A stretch of 64,000 nt of DNA from Acetobacterium wieringae (GTDB lineage: Bacteria > Bacillota > Clostridia > Eubacteriales > Eubacteriaceae): the NCBI RefSeq assembly GCF_026646375.1, contig NZ_JAIPPU010000010.1:62001-126000 (forward strand). Direction: 5' to 3'. The translations under genes and the position numbers were made by a program. Under the pieces are notes generated by a model. It searched no databases, was not told where the DNA came from, and saw nothing but the letters and a program-made list of their open reading frames with translations. Shown here one piece after another: positions 55,600-64,000 of this stretch; the stretch's first letter is position 1; each line of letters opens with the position of its first letter.

Positions 55600-56226
55600 T
55601 CAGCCGACCGCTTTGCCGTTACGAAATTTACCTTTATGCACCAATCGGCCGCTTCGATCATAAGAGCGCCCTTCCCCATGCCAGACGCCATTGACAAACT
55701 CACCCTCATACTTCAACTGGCCATTATCGTAATATTCTTTACAGTGGCCGGTCGGCACTGATGGATCTTTAATGTTTTCCTGATTCGTGGACAGCCGAGA
55801 AAAATTGCCTTCGCATTTTAATCTACCGTTAGCGTCAAAGATACGTCCCTGACCGGAGGCATAGCCATTGGAAAAGCTCCCGATGTATTTAAGCTTGCCA
55901 TTTTCTTCGTAGAGTTTCCCCTGACCCGAGGCCAGACCATTGACAAAGCTGCCTTCGTATTTAAGAAGGCCATTGGGATAATATTCTTTGCCGGGGCCAA
56001 CCTGGATAGTGTTAACAAAAACCCCGGTTGAGGCCAGATGGTTGTTTATATAACGCTGGCCGATCAAGCGATTGCCCTGATAATAACCAATGATATAGCC
56101 GTCCCGACAGGGAACTTTGACCTCTGGTTGCTGGCCTTGACGTTCTTTTTTTTGCCGGGATGAAAAATAAAGCCAAAGGGAGAGGCCAGCAAAAACGACC
56201 AAAACCAGAAATAAGATGCCGCCCAT
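55600..56226 (-). CDS. MORN-repeat (YwqK-like) membrane-anchored protein
   Basis: 208 residues: an N-terminal membrane anchor (FLVLVVFAGLSLWLYF) and about five MORN-type repeats of YxNGxLKYEGxFxNGxxxGxG form, e.g. YYDNGQLKYEGEFVNG and EENGKLKYIGSFSNG. Such repeats occur in YwqK-type and phospholipid-contact proteins; function here unknown. AGGAGG before ATG. It sits between EAL-HDOD B and the XRE gene. Confidence 0.85.
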   Translation of the reverse strand: MGGILFLVLVVFAGLSLWLYFSSRQKKERQGQQPEVKVPCRDGYIIGYYQGNRLIGQRYINNHLASTGVFVNTIQVGPGKEYYPNGLLKYEGSFVNGLASGQGKLYEENGKLKYIGSFSNGYASGQGRIFDANGRLKCEGNFSRLSTNQENIKDPSVPTGHCKEYYDNGQLKYEGEFVNGVWHGEGRSYDRSGRLVHKGKFRNGKAVG

Positions 56227-56279
56227 ACACTTACCTCCTGTTTAGATTTATAAATCGATCATTTAAAACTGCAATGAGC

Positions 56280-56470
56280 TTTAGGCCTCGTTTCGCACGA
56301 AACACCAGAAGAAATCGCGATGCGAATTTCTTCGAGGTCGCGGGCAGTCGCCAACTACAAGCAAGCTTGTGATTTGCTCGTTGCCTTCGCGAATTTCTAC
56401 ACTGTTCGGCGTAACGTTCTGTGAACTGTTCGCCTACATGTTATGAAATGTTTGTGTAAACAGCCCACAA
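56280..56470. repeat. Repeat element E
   Basis: The 349-bp gap upstream of the MORN gene holds hairpin-rich sequence: GAAGAAATCGC / GCGAATTTCTTC (56307-56333), then a 38-bp stretch at 56348-56385 (TCGCCAACTACAAGC ...) that is the complement of the core of element D (39025-39062) with few changes, then GTTCGGCGTAACG / CTGTTCGCC. Boundaries are approximate; no gene is seen. Confidence 0.7.
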
Positions 56471-56575
56471 AGCAAACATTGTTCGTTGTTTTTTATTTCA
56501 CAAATACCAATGGTTTTAGAAAACAATTTTGTGGTAAAACACATCTGACAGCCACACCGGCTCATTTATATCTTA

Positions 56576-58096
56576 TTATACCCCGGTTGGCTCCCATGTC
56601 ACAAGTGGCTTTGTAAAATTGGGACCGGCCGCTGGTGCGTATTCGACCAGCAAGGCATCCAGTTGTGCCAAGGTCGCTTCAGTACTCAGCACATAGTCGC
56701 TATCCGGCAGACTGAGAAAAAATTCTTTAAATGCCGCAATGATCAAAGCTTCCCGGAGTTCGATGGTTTTATAGACGATCCGGCCAGCGATGCGGTAATG
56801 TAGAATCAGTCGCAGACAGTCGCAGCTCTCATAGATAAATTCCACCGCCTGGTTTAAAAAGAGTTTTTGATCATCCACGGCAAAGATTCGTCGACGATTA
56901 TGAAACAGATCATCCCGAACCTGCTTCAAAATCATCAGGCGTTCTGATGGGGTTAGCAAATGATAAATCTCTTCTGGAAAAACCAGATTGCCATCATCCA
57001 TGAACTGCCTTAAATTTTTTAATGAAAAAACATTCAGCATCCCCGTGCTGACCTGGCGGAAGTAATTAAAATAGCGGTCAACTGCCTCCAGCAAGGGTTC
57101 GTAATAAGGAAAGTCTTTATTCAACTTGGCTTCTAGTAGAGCTCGATCCGTGTAATACGCAATACATGGCAACGGTTCAACCACCACTTCCACCTTAAAT
57201 TTGCGATCAAGGTCAAAAACATCAAAGAGATTATTACTTTCCAGAATAAAGGGCCGGGTCGAAGCCAGAATTTCAGCAAAACAGTCGCTATACAGACGCA
57301 CAAAAGCCGGATCATGATAGCACACCGCTTGGCTTAAATCCCTGGAAATGGTAATGACTGTAGTGGACGTTACGAGAAAATAAGGAAACAGGGCACTCAT
57401 TTCTGGATCGTTGACTCTCGAGTTTGTCTCAATCGTATAACAATGTGACAAATAATTGACGTTGTCCAGCAGCGTCAGGGCGATCAGATGCTTTAATGCC
57501 CCCAGCATCGGGTCGGCGGCGGTGTCGCCAACTTCCCGGCGTAGACACAAAACATCCGCAAGATCAAGTGTTTTGCTGTTTCCCAGCATCTGCATAAATA
57601 AATAATCATAAACCGCCGAAAACGTATAGGGAATGGTCAGTTTAATGGTTGGTTCTGCTTGCCTGCTCAACTCCTGATCAATGCTTTTCTCAATCAGACT
57701 AAGCACCTGTTTTTCACCGCAAACTATTTGCATGGCCGGAAGAAGCTCATCCGGAGCTTTTTTGACATCCCAGGACTTAAGCTCTTTGGAATAGGGAATT
57801 TTGTATTCAGTTAATTCTGAAATGGTTTCGATCAGTTCAATAATCTTTTGGCGGTTGGCATAAATTCCTTCACCCACTTGGGCGATCTCCCATAGTTTTT
57901 CGAGTTCAACGGCTTCTGCCGGCGAAAGCCGTAGCACCCGTATCAGTTTTTTTAGCATCGCCCGAGTCGGCAGCCGTTCGCCCGACTTGACCCGCTGCAG
58001 GGTGGTACGATTGATACTTCCCATTTCTGCCAGTGCCAAAACGGTTTCACCGCTTTCACTGATCAATTCGGTGATTCTCTGACTGAGTAATGACAT
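56576..58096 (-). CDS. Large XRE-type protein of unknown function
   Basis: 506 residues. Residues 1-65 are an XRE/Cro-type helix-turn-helix (LAEMGSINRTTLQRVKSGER). The remaining 440 residues show no domain that I recognise; they are mixed helix/strand with conserved PLPCIAYY near 330 and GMLNVFSLKNLRQFMDDGN near 380. GGGAGG precedes the ATG. The disrupted paralog at 51.1-52.5 kb and this gene bracket the EAL-HDOD pair, suggesting a functional unit with c-di-GMP-like signalling. Confidence 0.8.
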   Translation of the reverse strand: MSLLSQRITELISESGETVLALAEMGSINRTTLQRVKSGERLPTRAMLKKLIRVLRLSPAEAVELEKLWEIAQVGEGIYANRQKIIELIETISELTEYKIPYSKELKSWDVKKAPDELLPAMQIVCGEKQVLSLIEKSIDQELSRQAEPTIKLTIPYTFSAVYDYLFMQMLGNSKTLDLADVLCLRREVGDTAADPMLGALKHLIALTLLDNVNYLSHCYTIETNSRVNDPEMSALFPYFLVTSTTVITISRDLSQAVCYHDPAFVRLYSDCFAEILASTRPFILESNNLFDVFDLDRKFKVEVVVEPLPCIAYYTDRALLEAKLNKDFPYYEPLLEAVDRYFNYFRQVSTGMLNVFSLKNLRQFMDDGNLVFPEEIYHLLTPSERLMILKQVRDDLFHNRRRIFAVDDQKLFLNQAVEFIYESCDCLRLILHYRIAGRIVYKTIELREALIIAAFKEFFLSLPDSDYVLSTEATLAQLDALLVEYAPAAGPNFTKPLVTWEPTGV

Positions 58097-58554
58097 ATGA
58101 CCTCCCGGAAACAGGCAAGGTTGCCTATTTCGACTTTATTATTTTTTCTTAAAGAGTTACATTCAATTAACTCTTTTATTATTCATGTTTTCTCCACCCA
58201 TCATAAGCGTTTTACGATTGACTGACAAGTGTAATATTTTGTGATTGTTACAAAACCGCCAATATGACAATCACATAGGTCAGTAAATAAATATTGTCTT
58301 GATTGGCCAATTTTGCTGGTAATTACAGGACAAAATCGATATAATAAATACTGCTTTTGCACAGTTATTAGAAATGATTCGTGATTCACTAAGGATTCTG
58401 GCAATCATTTATATTATTAATATTCATCACAATCAATTAAAAAACTACTGTCCTTAGCAAATCACCACGTAATGCAAGTTGTGTGACAATACTTGGATTG
58501 GACTTGTAAATGCCCTAATAACTGGCCAAGCAAAAAAAAGAAAAGAGGAAAAAC
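58097..58554. other. Gene-free AT-rich region upstream of the chemoreceptor
   Basis: About 458 bp between divergent genes. It holds AT-rich sequence with a TATAAT-like box (58337-58342) lacking a good -35 box, a GAGTTA / TAACTC hairpin (58157-58182) and no credible open frame. It presumably contains both promoters. Confidence 0.5.
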
Positions 58555-61500
58555 ATGGACGAAGAAAAAATTCTGCTGGATAACACTCCGGCTCCCGCTG
58601 TGGAGCTGACAGGTTTACGGGAACGACGGGTAATCAAAAGACACCTTTCAACAAGACTGTTGGGTTTCACCCTGGCGATACTGGCAGTGGCTGTCATCGC
58701 CCTGGGGATCGTGTCGTACTCCATGGGCTCAGCCGCCCTGCTTACCCAGGCCAATGCCGATGCCCAGAAGTACACTGATGAAGGTGCTTCCCACGTTGCA
58801 GCCATTATTGCCGGGAATCTGGAAACCCTCAGTGAGGTCAGTAAACGCAGCGGTATCGCTTCAATGGATTATAATACCCAGGTGGCGGCCCTGGCTTCCG
58901 ATGTCACTGCCCTGGGTTATGAGGATCTGGCTGTCATGAATATGGACGGTCATGCCAAATACCTCATCGGTGGCGGGGAATTTGACTCCTGGAGTGAGTT
59001 CTGGTACGAGAATGGCTTCAAGGGCGAACTGGCGATTTCGGATGTGGCCATCAGCAAAGTGACCAAAGCTCCCTGCGTTTTTGAAGTCGCTCCGATCAAA
59101 AGCAATGGCCAGGTCGTCGGCCTGTTAGTCGGCCGCCGTTCCCCCACCTTCTTAAAAGAAACAACCAATTCCATGGGTGACGGGCAGCGGCAGTACGGCT
59201 TTGTGGTCAACAATGAGGGCGGCTTTATGGCCTACCCCAACGATGAAGTCATTTTAAACCAGACAAACGTATTTGACGAGATAGACAATGACGGCGAATG
59301 GAAGGATTTCGGCCGGGCCTTTAAGGAACTGGGCGCCGGCCAATCCGGAATGCTTAACTACACGTTTAATGGCGACAAAAAAATCGGCGCCACCGCTCCG
59401 ATTCCCGGTACCAACTGGAACCTGATTATCGCCCAGTTCGAAAGTGATGTCCTGGCTCCGATGAATCATTTACGAACGATCACCCTCCTCATTTCACTGC
59501 TGGTACTGGCACTGGGCGGTGCCGCCGCCTGGGTTCTGGCCAAACGGATCACCAAACCGATTGTCGACTTAACCGCCCTGGCCAATCAGATGGCCCTGGG
59601 GGATGTGGATCTGGAAATCACGGCCGCCAGTGAAGACGAAATCGGCGCCCTGATGGATTCCTTTGCCACCATCATCGAAAACCGGCGGGAACAGGTTGAA
59701 GCGGCCCAGCGCTTATCCAAAGGTGACTTCGCGGTGGCGATTGTGCCCCAGTCCGACAAGGATGTGTTGGCCTATGCCCTGCTCGATATGGTTGCCGCAA
59801 TGAATGCGGTCAGCGACGACATCAAAAAGATCGGTGCCGCCGCCCAGGATGGACAGCTTAATTACCGCGGCAATACCACCATCTACAGCGGTGCCTACAA
59901 AGATATGATTATCAGCCTCAACAACATGATCAACACCTTTGTTAAACCCCTGAAGGTGGCCAACAAAGCCATCGAACGAATTGGTAACGGCGTGCTGCCC
60001 CCCAAAATCACGACTGAGTACAAAGGCGATTTTAACGATCTGAAAACCAATATCAATGCCTGTATCGATGGTCTGGGGGCCCTAACCGAAGGGAATCAGG
60101 TGCTGGCGCTGCTTTGTGCCAATGATCTGTCCCAGAAGATTGAGGGTCACTATCAGGGAATTTATCAGGAAATCGGTGAATCCATCAATGGCGTTCATGC
60201 GCAGATGGTCCACATTGTCGAAATTGCCAACAACATCGCTGCCGGAAACTTATGCGATCTCGATGGTCTAAAAGCCATCGGCAGCCGCAGCGACAACGAC
60301 ACCCTGATACCCAGCTTTATTTCGATGATTGAAAGCATCGCCCTGCTGGTAACCGAAACCCAGACCATGACCCGAATGGCGGTTGCCGGTGATCTTGATA
60401 ACCGCGGCAATACTGCTCAATTCCAGGGTGAATACGCCAAGGTGGTGGAAGGCTTTAATCAGACTTTGGATGTGGTCATCGAACCGATCAATGCCGCCTC
60501 AGCCACCCTCCGGGAACTGGCCCAGGGAAATCTCCATACCGAAATGCAGGGCGACTTTAAAGGCCAACACGGTCAGATTAAAGAGGATATGAACCAGACC
60601 ATCGCCTTCCTGAAGGACTATGTGGACGAAATCACAAAAACGCTGGAAGAACTTGGCCGGGGCAACCTCAATCAGGAAATTACCCGCTATTATCTGGGCG
60701 ATTTTGAGGCCATTAAAACGGCGCTTAATGCGATTACCGAAAGCCTCAGCAGCACCATGGCCGACATTAACAATGCCGCCGGCCAAGTCGAAAGTGGTGC
60801 CCGTCAGATTTCGGATGGTGGTCAGGCGATGGCCCAGGGCGCTACGGAACAGGCCTCGGCGATTCAGGAGCTGACCGCTTCCATCGACGAAGTCGCCCAG
60901 GAAACCAAACAGAATGCGATGCGGGCCAATGAAGCCAACCAGCGCTCCATTGAAGTGCGCAACAATGCTGAAATTGGCAATGTCCGAATGAATAACATGG
61001 TCACAGCGATGGTCGATATCAACAGTTCATCCCAGAGCATTTCCAAAATTATCAAGGTCATTGATGATATCGCCTTCCAGACCAATATTCTGGCGCTGAA
61101 TGCGGCCGTTGAAGCGGCCCGGGCCGGACAACACGGCAAGGGCTTTGCGGTTGTGGCCGAAGAAGTACGAACCCTGGCCGCCCGGTCCGCCGAAGCCGCC
61201 AAAGAAACCACCGGCCTGATTGAAGGCTCCATCGACAAGGTGGCCATCGGTTCAAGAATTGCCGATGAAACCGCCGAAAGTCTGACCGAGATTCTATCTG
61301 CAATTGAGAAAGTCACCTCCCTGGTGGGCAATATCGCCCGGGCCTCCAACGATCAGGCTTCGGAAATCACCCAGATTACCAAAGGTATCGAACAAGTATC
61401 CCAGGTGGTTCAAACAAACTCGGCCACCGCTGAGGAAAGCGCCGCCGCTAGCGAAGAACTGTCCGGACAGGCTGAGATGCTAAAACAGATGGTGGGTGCT

Positions 61501-61620
61501 TTTACCGTCAAGAACAGTGGTAACCGCACTGCCCCGACCCACCCAGTCTTCGAACCGGAACCAGTCTCAGTCCCTGAACCCCGGATTGAGCTGGATGATT
61601 GGGACAATGACAAATATTAA
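58555..61620 (+). CDS. Methyl-accepting chemotaxis protein with tandem HAMP-like modules
   Basis: 1021 residues. Membrane segment 1 near 33-58, extracellular Cache-type domain (60-300; ...[16 protein letters not shown]), membrane segment 2 near 305-327, HAMP ([18 protein letters not shown]), then about 400 residues of repeating HAMP-like modules ([40 protein letters not shown]) and a signalling domain with the hairpin [18 protein letters not shown] near 850. No NWETF-type tether. GAGG precedes the ATG. Monocistronic; terminator after it. Confidence 0.93.
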   Translation: MDEEKILLDNTPAPAVELTGLRERRVIKRHLSTRLLGFTLAILAVAVIALGIVSYSMGSAALLTQANADAQKYTDEGASHVAAIIAGNLETLSEVSKRSGIASMDYNTQVAALASDVTALGYEDLAVMNMDGHAKYLIGGGEFDSWSEFWYENGFKGELAISDVAISKVTKAPCVFEVAPIKSNGQVVGLLVGRRSPTFLKETTNSMGDGQRQYGFVVNNEGGFMAYPNDEVILNQTNVFDEIDNDGEWKDFGRAFKELGAGQSGMLNYTFNGDKKIGATAPIPGTNWNLIIAQFESDVLAPMNHLRTITLLISLLVLALGGAAAWVLAKRITKPIVDLTALANQMALGDVDLEITAASEDEIGALMDSFATIIENRREQVEAAQRLSKGDFAVAIVPQSDKDVLAYALLDMVAAMNAVSDDIKKIGAAAQDGQLNYRGNTTIYSGAYKDMIISLNNMINTFVKPLKVANKAIERIGNGVLPPKITTEYKGDFNDLKTNINACIDGLGALTEGNQVLALLCANDLSQKIEGHYQGIYQEIGESINGVHAQMVHIVEIANNIAAGNLCDLDGLKAIGSRSDNDTLIPSFISMIESIALLVTETQTMTRMAVAGDLDNRGNTAQFQGEYAKVVEGFNQTLDVVIEPINAASATLRELAQGNLHTEMQGDFKGQHGQIKEDMNQTIAFLKDYVDEITKTLEELGRGNLNQEITRYYLGDFEAIKTALNAITESLSSTMADINNAAGQVESGARQISDGGQAMAQGATEQASAIQELTASIDEVAQETKQNAMRANEANQRSIEVRNNAEIGNVRMNNMVTAMVDINSSSQSISKIIKVIDDIAFQTNILALNAAVEAARAGQHGKGFAVVAEEVRTLAARSAEAAKETTGLIEGSIDKVAIGSRIADETAESLTEILSAIEKVTSLVGNIARASNDQASEITQITKGIEQVSQVVQTNSATAEESAAASEELSGQAEMLKQMVGAFTVKNSGNRTAPTHPVFEPEPVSVPEPRIELDDWDNDKY

Positions 61621-61701
61621 AACCGCGTCGATTGCCGCACGACCCTACCAGTATCAAATACGTGTCAAACCAGCGGTGTTCATTAGTACAATATAAAAGA
61701 C

Positions 61702-61740
61702 AAAGCCGTCACGCCACCGGAATTGGCGGCTTTATTTTTT
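61702..61740 (+). terminator. Terminator after the chemoreceptor gene
   Basis: AAAGCCG / CGGCTTT stem with an inner GCC/GGC pairing and a T-rich tail on the plus strand. Confidence 0.8.
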
Positions 61741-61857
61741 ATTTAGAACCACTCTTGATTTCCCCAGCAATACAGGTTATAATTTCAGCATGTCGACTTT
61801 TATCGACACCCGTGATACGTTTTAATCGCACATAATTTTACACCAGGAGGGTTTACG

Positions 61858-62250
61858 ATGGCAATTGTATGGACAAACGATTTATCAGTTGGGGTGAACA
61901 GCATTGACGCCCAACATCAACAATTATTTAAAATGGCAGATGAACTTTTTGAAGCCGGTAAAACCGGAAAAACCAAAGAAAAAATTGGTGAACTCCTTTG
62001 TTTTTTGGATAGCTACACCAAACAGCATTTCAACGATGAAGAAGCGTATATGAAGAGTATAAACTATCCGGGCCTGGCTGAGCAGCAGACGGCACACAAA
62101 GCCTTTATTGATGAGCTAGCCAAGCTAAAGGCTGAATATGATAAATCCGGCGGTAATATCGCGGTGATCATTGGCGCCAACCAGATGGTAGTTGACTGGC
62201 TGACCAAACATATTTCCGGCATGGATAAAAAAATCGGTGCCCACGCTTAA
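61858..62250 (+). CDS. Bacteriohemerythrin
   Basis: 130 residues; a diiron O2-binding four-helix bundle. Ligands: DAQHQQLF (His near 20), KQHFNDEE (His and Glu near 55-59), TAHKAFIDEL (His near 80) and WLTKHISGMD (His and Asp near 118-122), a full set. In an anaerobe it buffers or senses oxygen, often together with chemotaxis proteins; here it lies between a chemoreceptor and an EAL protein. CAGGAGGG precedes the ATG. Confidence 0.95.
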   Translation: MAIVWTNDLSVGVNSIDAQHQQLFKMADELFEAGKTGKTKEKIGELLCFLDSYTKQHFNDEEAYMKSINYPGLAEQQTAHKAFIDELAKLKAEYDKSGGNIAVIIGANQMVVDWLTKHISGMDKKIGAHA

Positions 62251-62264
62251 ATGCAATAAACCTG

Positions 62265-62298
62265 AAAAAAGCAGCGATCGATTGTCGCTGCTTTTTTT
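62265..62298 (+). terminator. Terminator after hemerythrin gene
   Basis: AAAAGCAGCGA / TCGCTGCTTTT stem followed by a T run on the plus strand. Confidence 0.9.
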
Positions 62299-62337
62299 GA
62301 CATTAACAGTATCCTATTTGGCTATCACTGTACATAA

Positions 62338-62475
62338 ACCGCACCCGGCCATTTTGAAGACCTGAAAAGTTATGCACATTCCAGCGGGACCATCCGGATT
62401 AACCAAAATCAAAGTTCCCCCATTTACAACCTCGCTGGAAACGGTTATACTAATGCTGGACTCTTAATCATGTAA
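62338..62475 (+). pseudogene. Possible gene remnant
   Basis: After TAA at 62335-62337 the frame stays open for 45 codons and reads like a protein tail (HFEDLKSYAHSSGTIRI ... IYNLAGNGYTNAGLLIM) before TAA at 62473-62475, but has no start codon or ribosome site. It may be a chance frame; a promoter for the next gene overlaps it. The rest of the 305-bp gap shows nothing else. Confidence 0.3.
62423..62451 (+). promoter_or_regulatory. Promoter of the His-tailed protein gene
   Basis: TTTACA (62423-62428), 17-nt spacer, TATACT (62446-62451), about 105 nt before the gene start. Confidence 0.6.
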
Positions 62476-62555
62476 GACTGGAGTAATGGTTAAAAGCATC
62501 CCGTAGACTCAAGACTTATTGTTACCCCTAAACTTCATACCTAAGGAGGAAATCC

Positions 62556-63341
62556 ATGTCGCTTGTCCAGAATATCATCGAAACATACAATCTCGTTTAC
62601 CAGGTCAAAAAAGACTACCCCCTGGAAATCATTGTTACCACGGATCTTTATCACGAACGGCAAAAACTGGCCAATACCAAATGTGACCAGGCGATTGTTG
62701 CCGCCTCCCGTCAAGAGCTCGAAGACAGCAAGAAGCTGCTGGTTTTGCCAGACGAACAGGATCATCATTATTATCTGCTGCTGCACGAGGATCTGTTTGA
62801 TGAATCGCAACAGTATTGCCAGGCGGTTGCTTATGAATATAGCCGGCTGATTGATTATGCCGACATCCAGGAAAAATATCAGGTTGCTAATTTGCGGGCC
62901 GCACAATTTCCTGATTCGGCCTGTTTTTTATTTTTAGCCGAAGTGCGGGCCTGGTATCGTGGTTTTAATCTTTATTACAACCTGATCAGTGCTGAAAACA
63001 AGGCGGTACTGTTTTCGTATCTATGCGGCACGGTGCCGGAATATGAAAGCGTGCTGTCCTTTGATCCAGGCGCGCATATGCAGGCGCTGGCTGAATTTTA
63101 CGGGCAGGCCCTAGCCATCAGTGCTTATGTGAACTTTGATGTCAGTCTGCCAGACTACTTAAACCGCCATCACGTTCACGAACTGCTAGCAGCCCTTCAT
63201 GATCATATTGACAACCTCTGTATTTTTGAAAATTACGAAACCATCCATGAAGCTTATGAGGATTTCGTCCAGCATAAATCCAAAGATTTGCAACCCCATG
63301 TTCACAGCCACTGCTGCAACCATAATCACCGCGATTATTAA
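62556..63341 (+). CDS. Unknown protein with His/Cys-rich C-terminal tail
   Basis: 261 residues, soluble. No family recognised. The C-terminus ends HVHSHCCNHNHRDY, a cluster of five His and two Cys likely to bind metal; another His cluster (RHHVHELLAALHDHIDN) lies near residue 210. CTAAGGAGG precedes the ATG. It lies between hemerythrin and an EAL gene on the same strand, so a metal or redox link is possible but not shown. Confidence 0.75.
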   Translation: MSLVQNIIETYNLVYQVKKDYPLEIIVTTDLYHERQKLANTKCDQAIVAASRQELEDSKKLLVLPDEQDHHYYLLLHEDLFDESQQYCQAVAYEYSRLIDYADIQEKYQVANLRAAQFPDSACFLFLAEVRAWYRGFNLYYNLISAENKAVLFSYLCGTVPEYESVLSFDPGAHMQALAEFYGQALAISAYVNFDVSLPDYLNRHHVHELLAALHDHIDNLCIFENYETIHEAYEDFVQHKSKDLQPHVHSHCCNHNHRDY

Positions 63342-63492
63342 TCTGACCCGTTTTTTTTAATACTCTAAAAAAAGCCTGCTCTGAGCAGGCTTGCGACGGT
63401 AAAAAAGGTTGAATTCACTCGCCTGAAACAGTACAATTAGCTTATGTTTTAAAATCGTGACACCCTATCGTGTACAAATCTGGAGAAAACAA

Positions 63493-64000
63493 TTGGAACA
63501 ATCACTAAAAAGCCAAACCAACGAAACCTTTAATATCGCCCAAATCATAAAGCAAAAAAATCTGGTGGCTTACTTTCAGCCAATCATGTCCGTCACCGGG
63601 AAAAAAATTCTGGGTCTGGAAGGCCTGATCCGGGGAATCATTCCTGGATCGGAAAAAACCATCCCGCCCCAGCTACTTTTTTCCGCCGCCCATGCCGCCG
63701 GACTGACCATCCCGCTGGATCGGGCCTGTCGTGATGCAGTACTGACGGCCTTTTTAGAGTATCATCAGGTCAATCCGGATTTACTGCTTTTTCTCAATCT
63801 GGACACCGCCATCATTGATGAGGTGGGGGGATCAAATTATCTCTGTGAGCAGGTCAGCAACAGCGGGATCAGTCCCAAAAATATCGTCATCGAGATCAAC
63901 GAGTCCAAGGCCCTAAACACCAGTGGCCTGACCCAGTTTGTCACCACCTACAAAAACAAGGGCTTTCTAATCGCCCTGGACGATGTCGGTGCCGGATTTT
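63493..64000 (+). CDS. EAL-domain protein, N-terminal part (cut by window end)
   Basis: 169 codons are visible from TTG 63493, which has GGAG 7 nt upstream. The sequence YFQPIMSVTGKKILGLEGLI, with FLNLDTAII, IVIEINESKAL and IALDDVGAGF, is an EAL domain in which the signature is EGL. Retained E and N residues allow possible activity; a DDVGAGF loop replaces DDFGTGYS. The rest of the protein is beyond the window. Confidence 0.85.
   Translation, partial: MEQSLKSQTNETFNIAQIIKQKNLVAYFQPIMSVTGKKILGLEGLIRGIIPGSEKTIPPQLLFSAAHAAGLTIPLDRACRDAVLTAFLEYHQVNPDLLLFLNLDTAIIDEVGGSNYLCEQVSNSGISPKNIVIEINESKALNTSGLTQFVTTYKNKGFLIALDDVGAGF

Noticed and set aside
58555..61620. Long minus-strand frames under the chemoreceptor gene
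   Set aside because: They are shadows of a GC-rich coding gene with no ribosome sites and no recognisable products.
63372..63394. AAGCCTGCTC / GAGCAGGCTT hairpin after the His-tailed gene
   Set aside because: The T run is on the minus strand, where no gene ends; not called as the terminator of the plus-strand gene.

Overview
The window looks like chromosome from a low-to-mid-GC Gram-positive anaerobe of the Clostridia, most probably an Acetobacterium-like member of the Eubacteriaceae. This is inferred from T-box leaders, L27 with a Prp-cleaved N-terminus, an AUU-started infC behind an attenuator, GGAGG ribosome sites with frequent TTG/GTG starts, class B sortase, NhaC, AGCS and OFA carriers, and bacteriohemerythrin. 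I saw no rRNA, tRNA, CRISPR array, phage gene or transposase.
Region 1 (1-16.2 kb) is mostly conserved housekeeping on the minus strand: the end of a Ktr potassium system; infC-rpmI-rplT with leader; an ABC importer (ATPase, permease, lipoprotein) behind a T-box whose specifier reads UAC (Tyr); thrS behind its own T-box (ACC, Thr); a B12-binding radical SAM protein; ychF; and the block rplU-prp-rpmA-obgE-yhbY-nadD-yqeK-rsfS.
Region 2 (16.2-39.2 kb) is mixed metabolism and transport: sortase B, AGCS symporter, ndk, a radical SAM/DUF2344 pair, nhaC, an ABC ATPase-kinase-DMT-methyltransferase run, an OFA-type MFS carrier, DUF445, ilvE, two tiny proteins, a sulfur-transfer operon (tusA-dsrE-nifS-nifU), a NapH-like ferredoxin membrane protein, a PNPOx-like flavoprotein, and a MocR regulator divergent from an EamA exporter. 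A family of palindromic intergenic repeats (A-D here, E near 56.3 kb) is scattered through gaps.
Region 3 (39.2-64 kb) is rich in signalling: a lipoprotein-type acetolactate decarboxylase; a V4R / PAS-GGDEF / SBP-PAS-GGDEF-EAL operon; MarR-MATE; a symporter with an ATPase-like N-terminal domain; a duplicated module of two EAL-HDOD proteins flanked by two large XRE-type proteins, one split by an in-frame TAG; a poly-HAMP chemoreceptor; hemerythrin; a His-tailed unknown; and an EAL protein cut by the window edge. Together these suggest a c-di-GMP and chemosensory island.
The most notable observations are the repeat family, the XRE/EAL-HDOD cluster with its amber codon, an approximately 0.5 kb non-coding stretch bounded by a promoter and a terminator (19.3-19.86 kb), and the secreted-type acetolactate decarboxylase.
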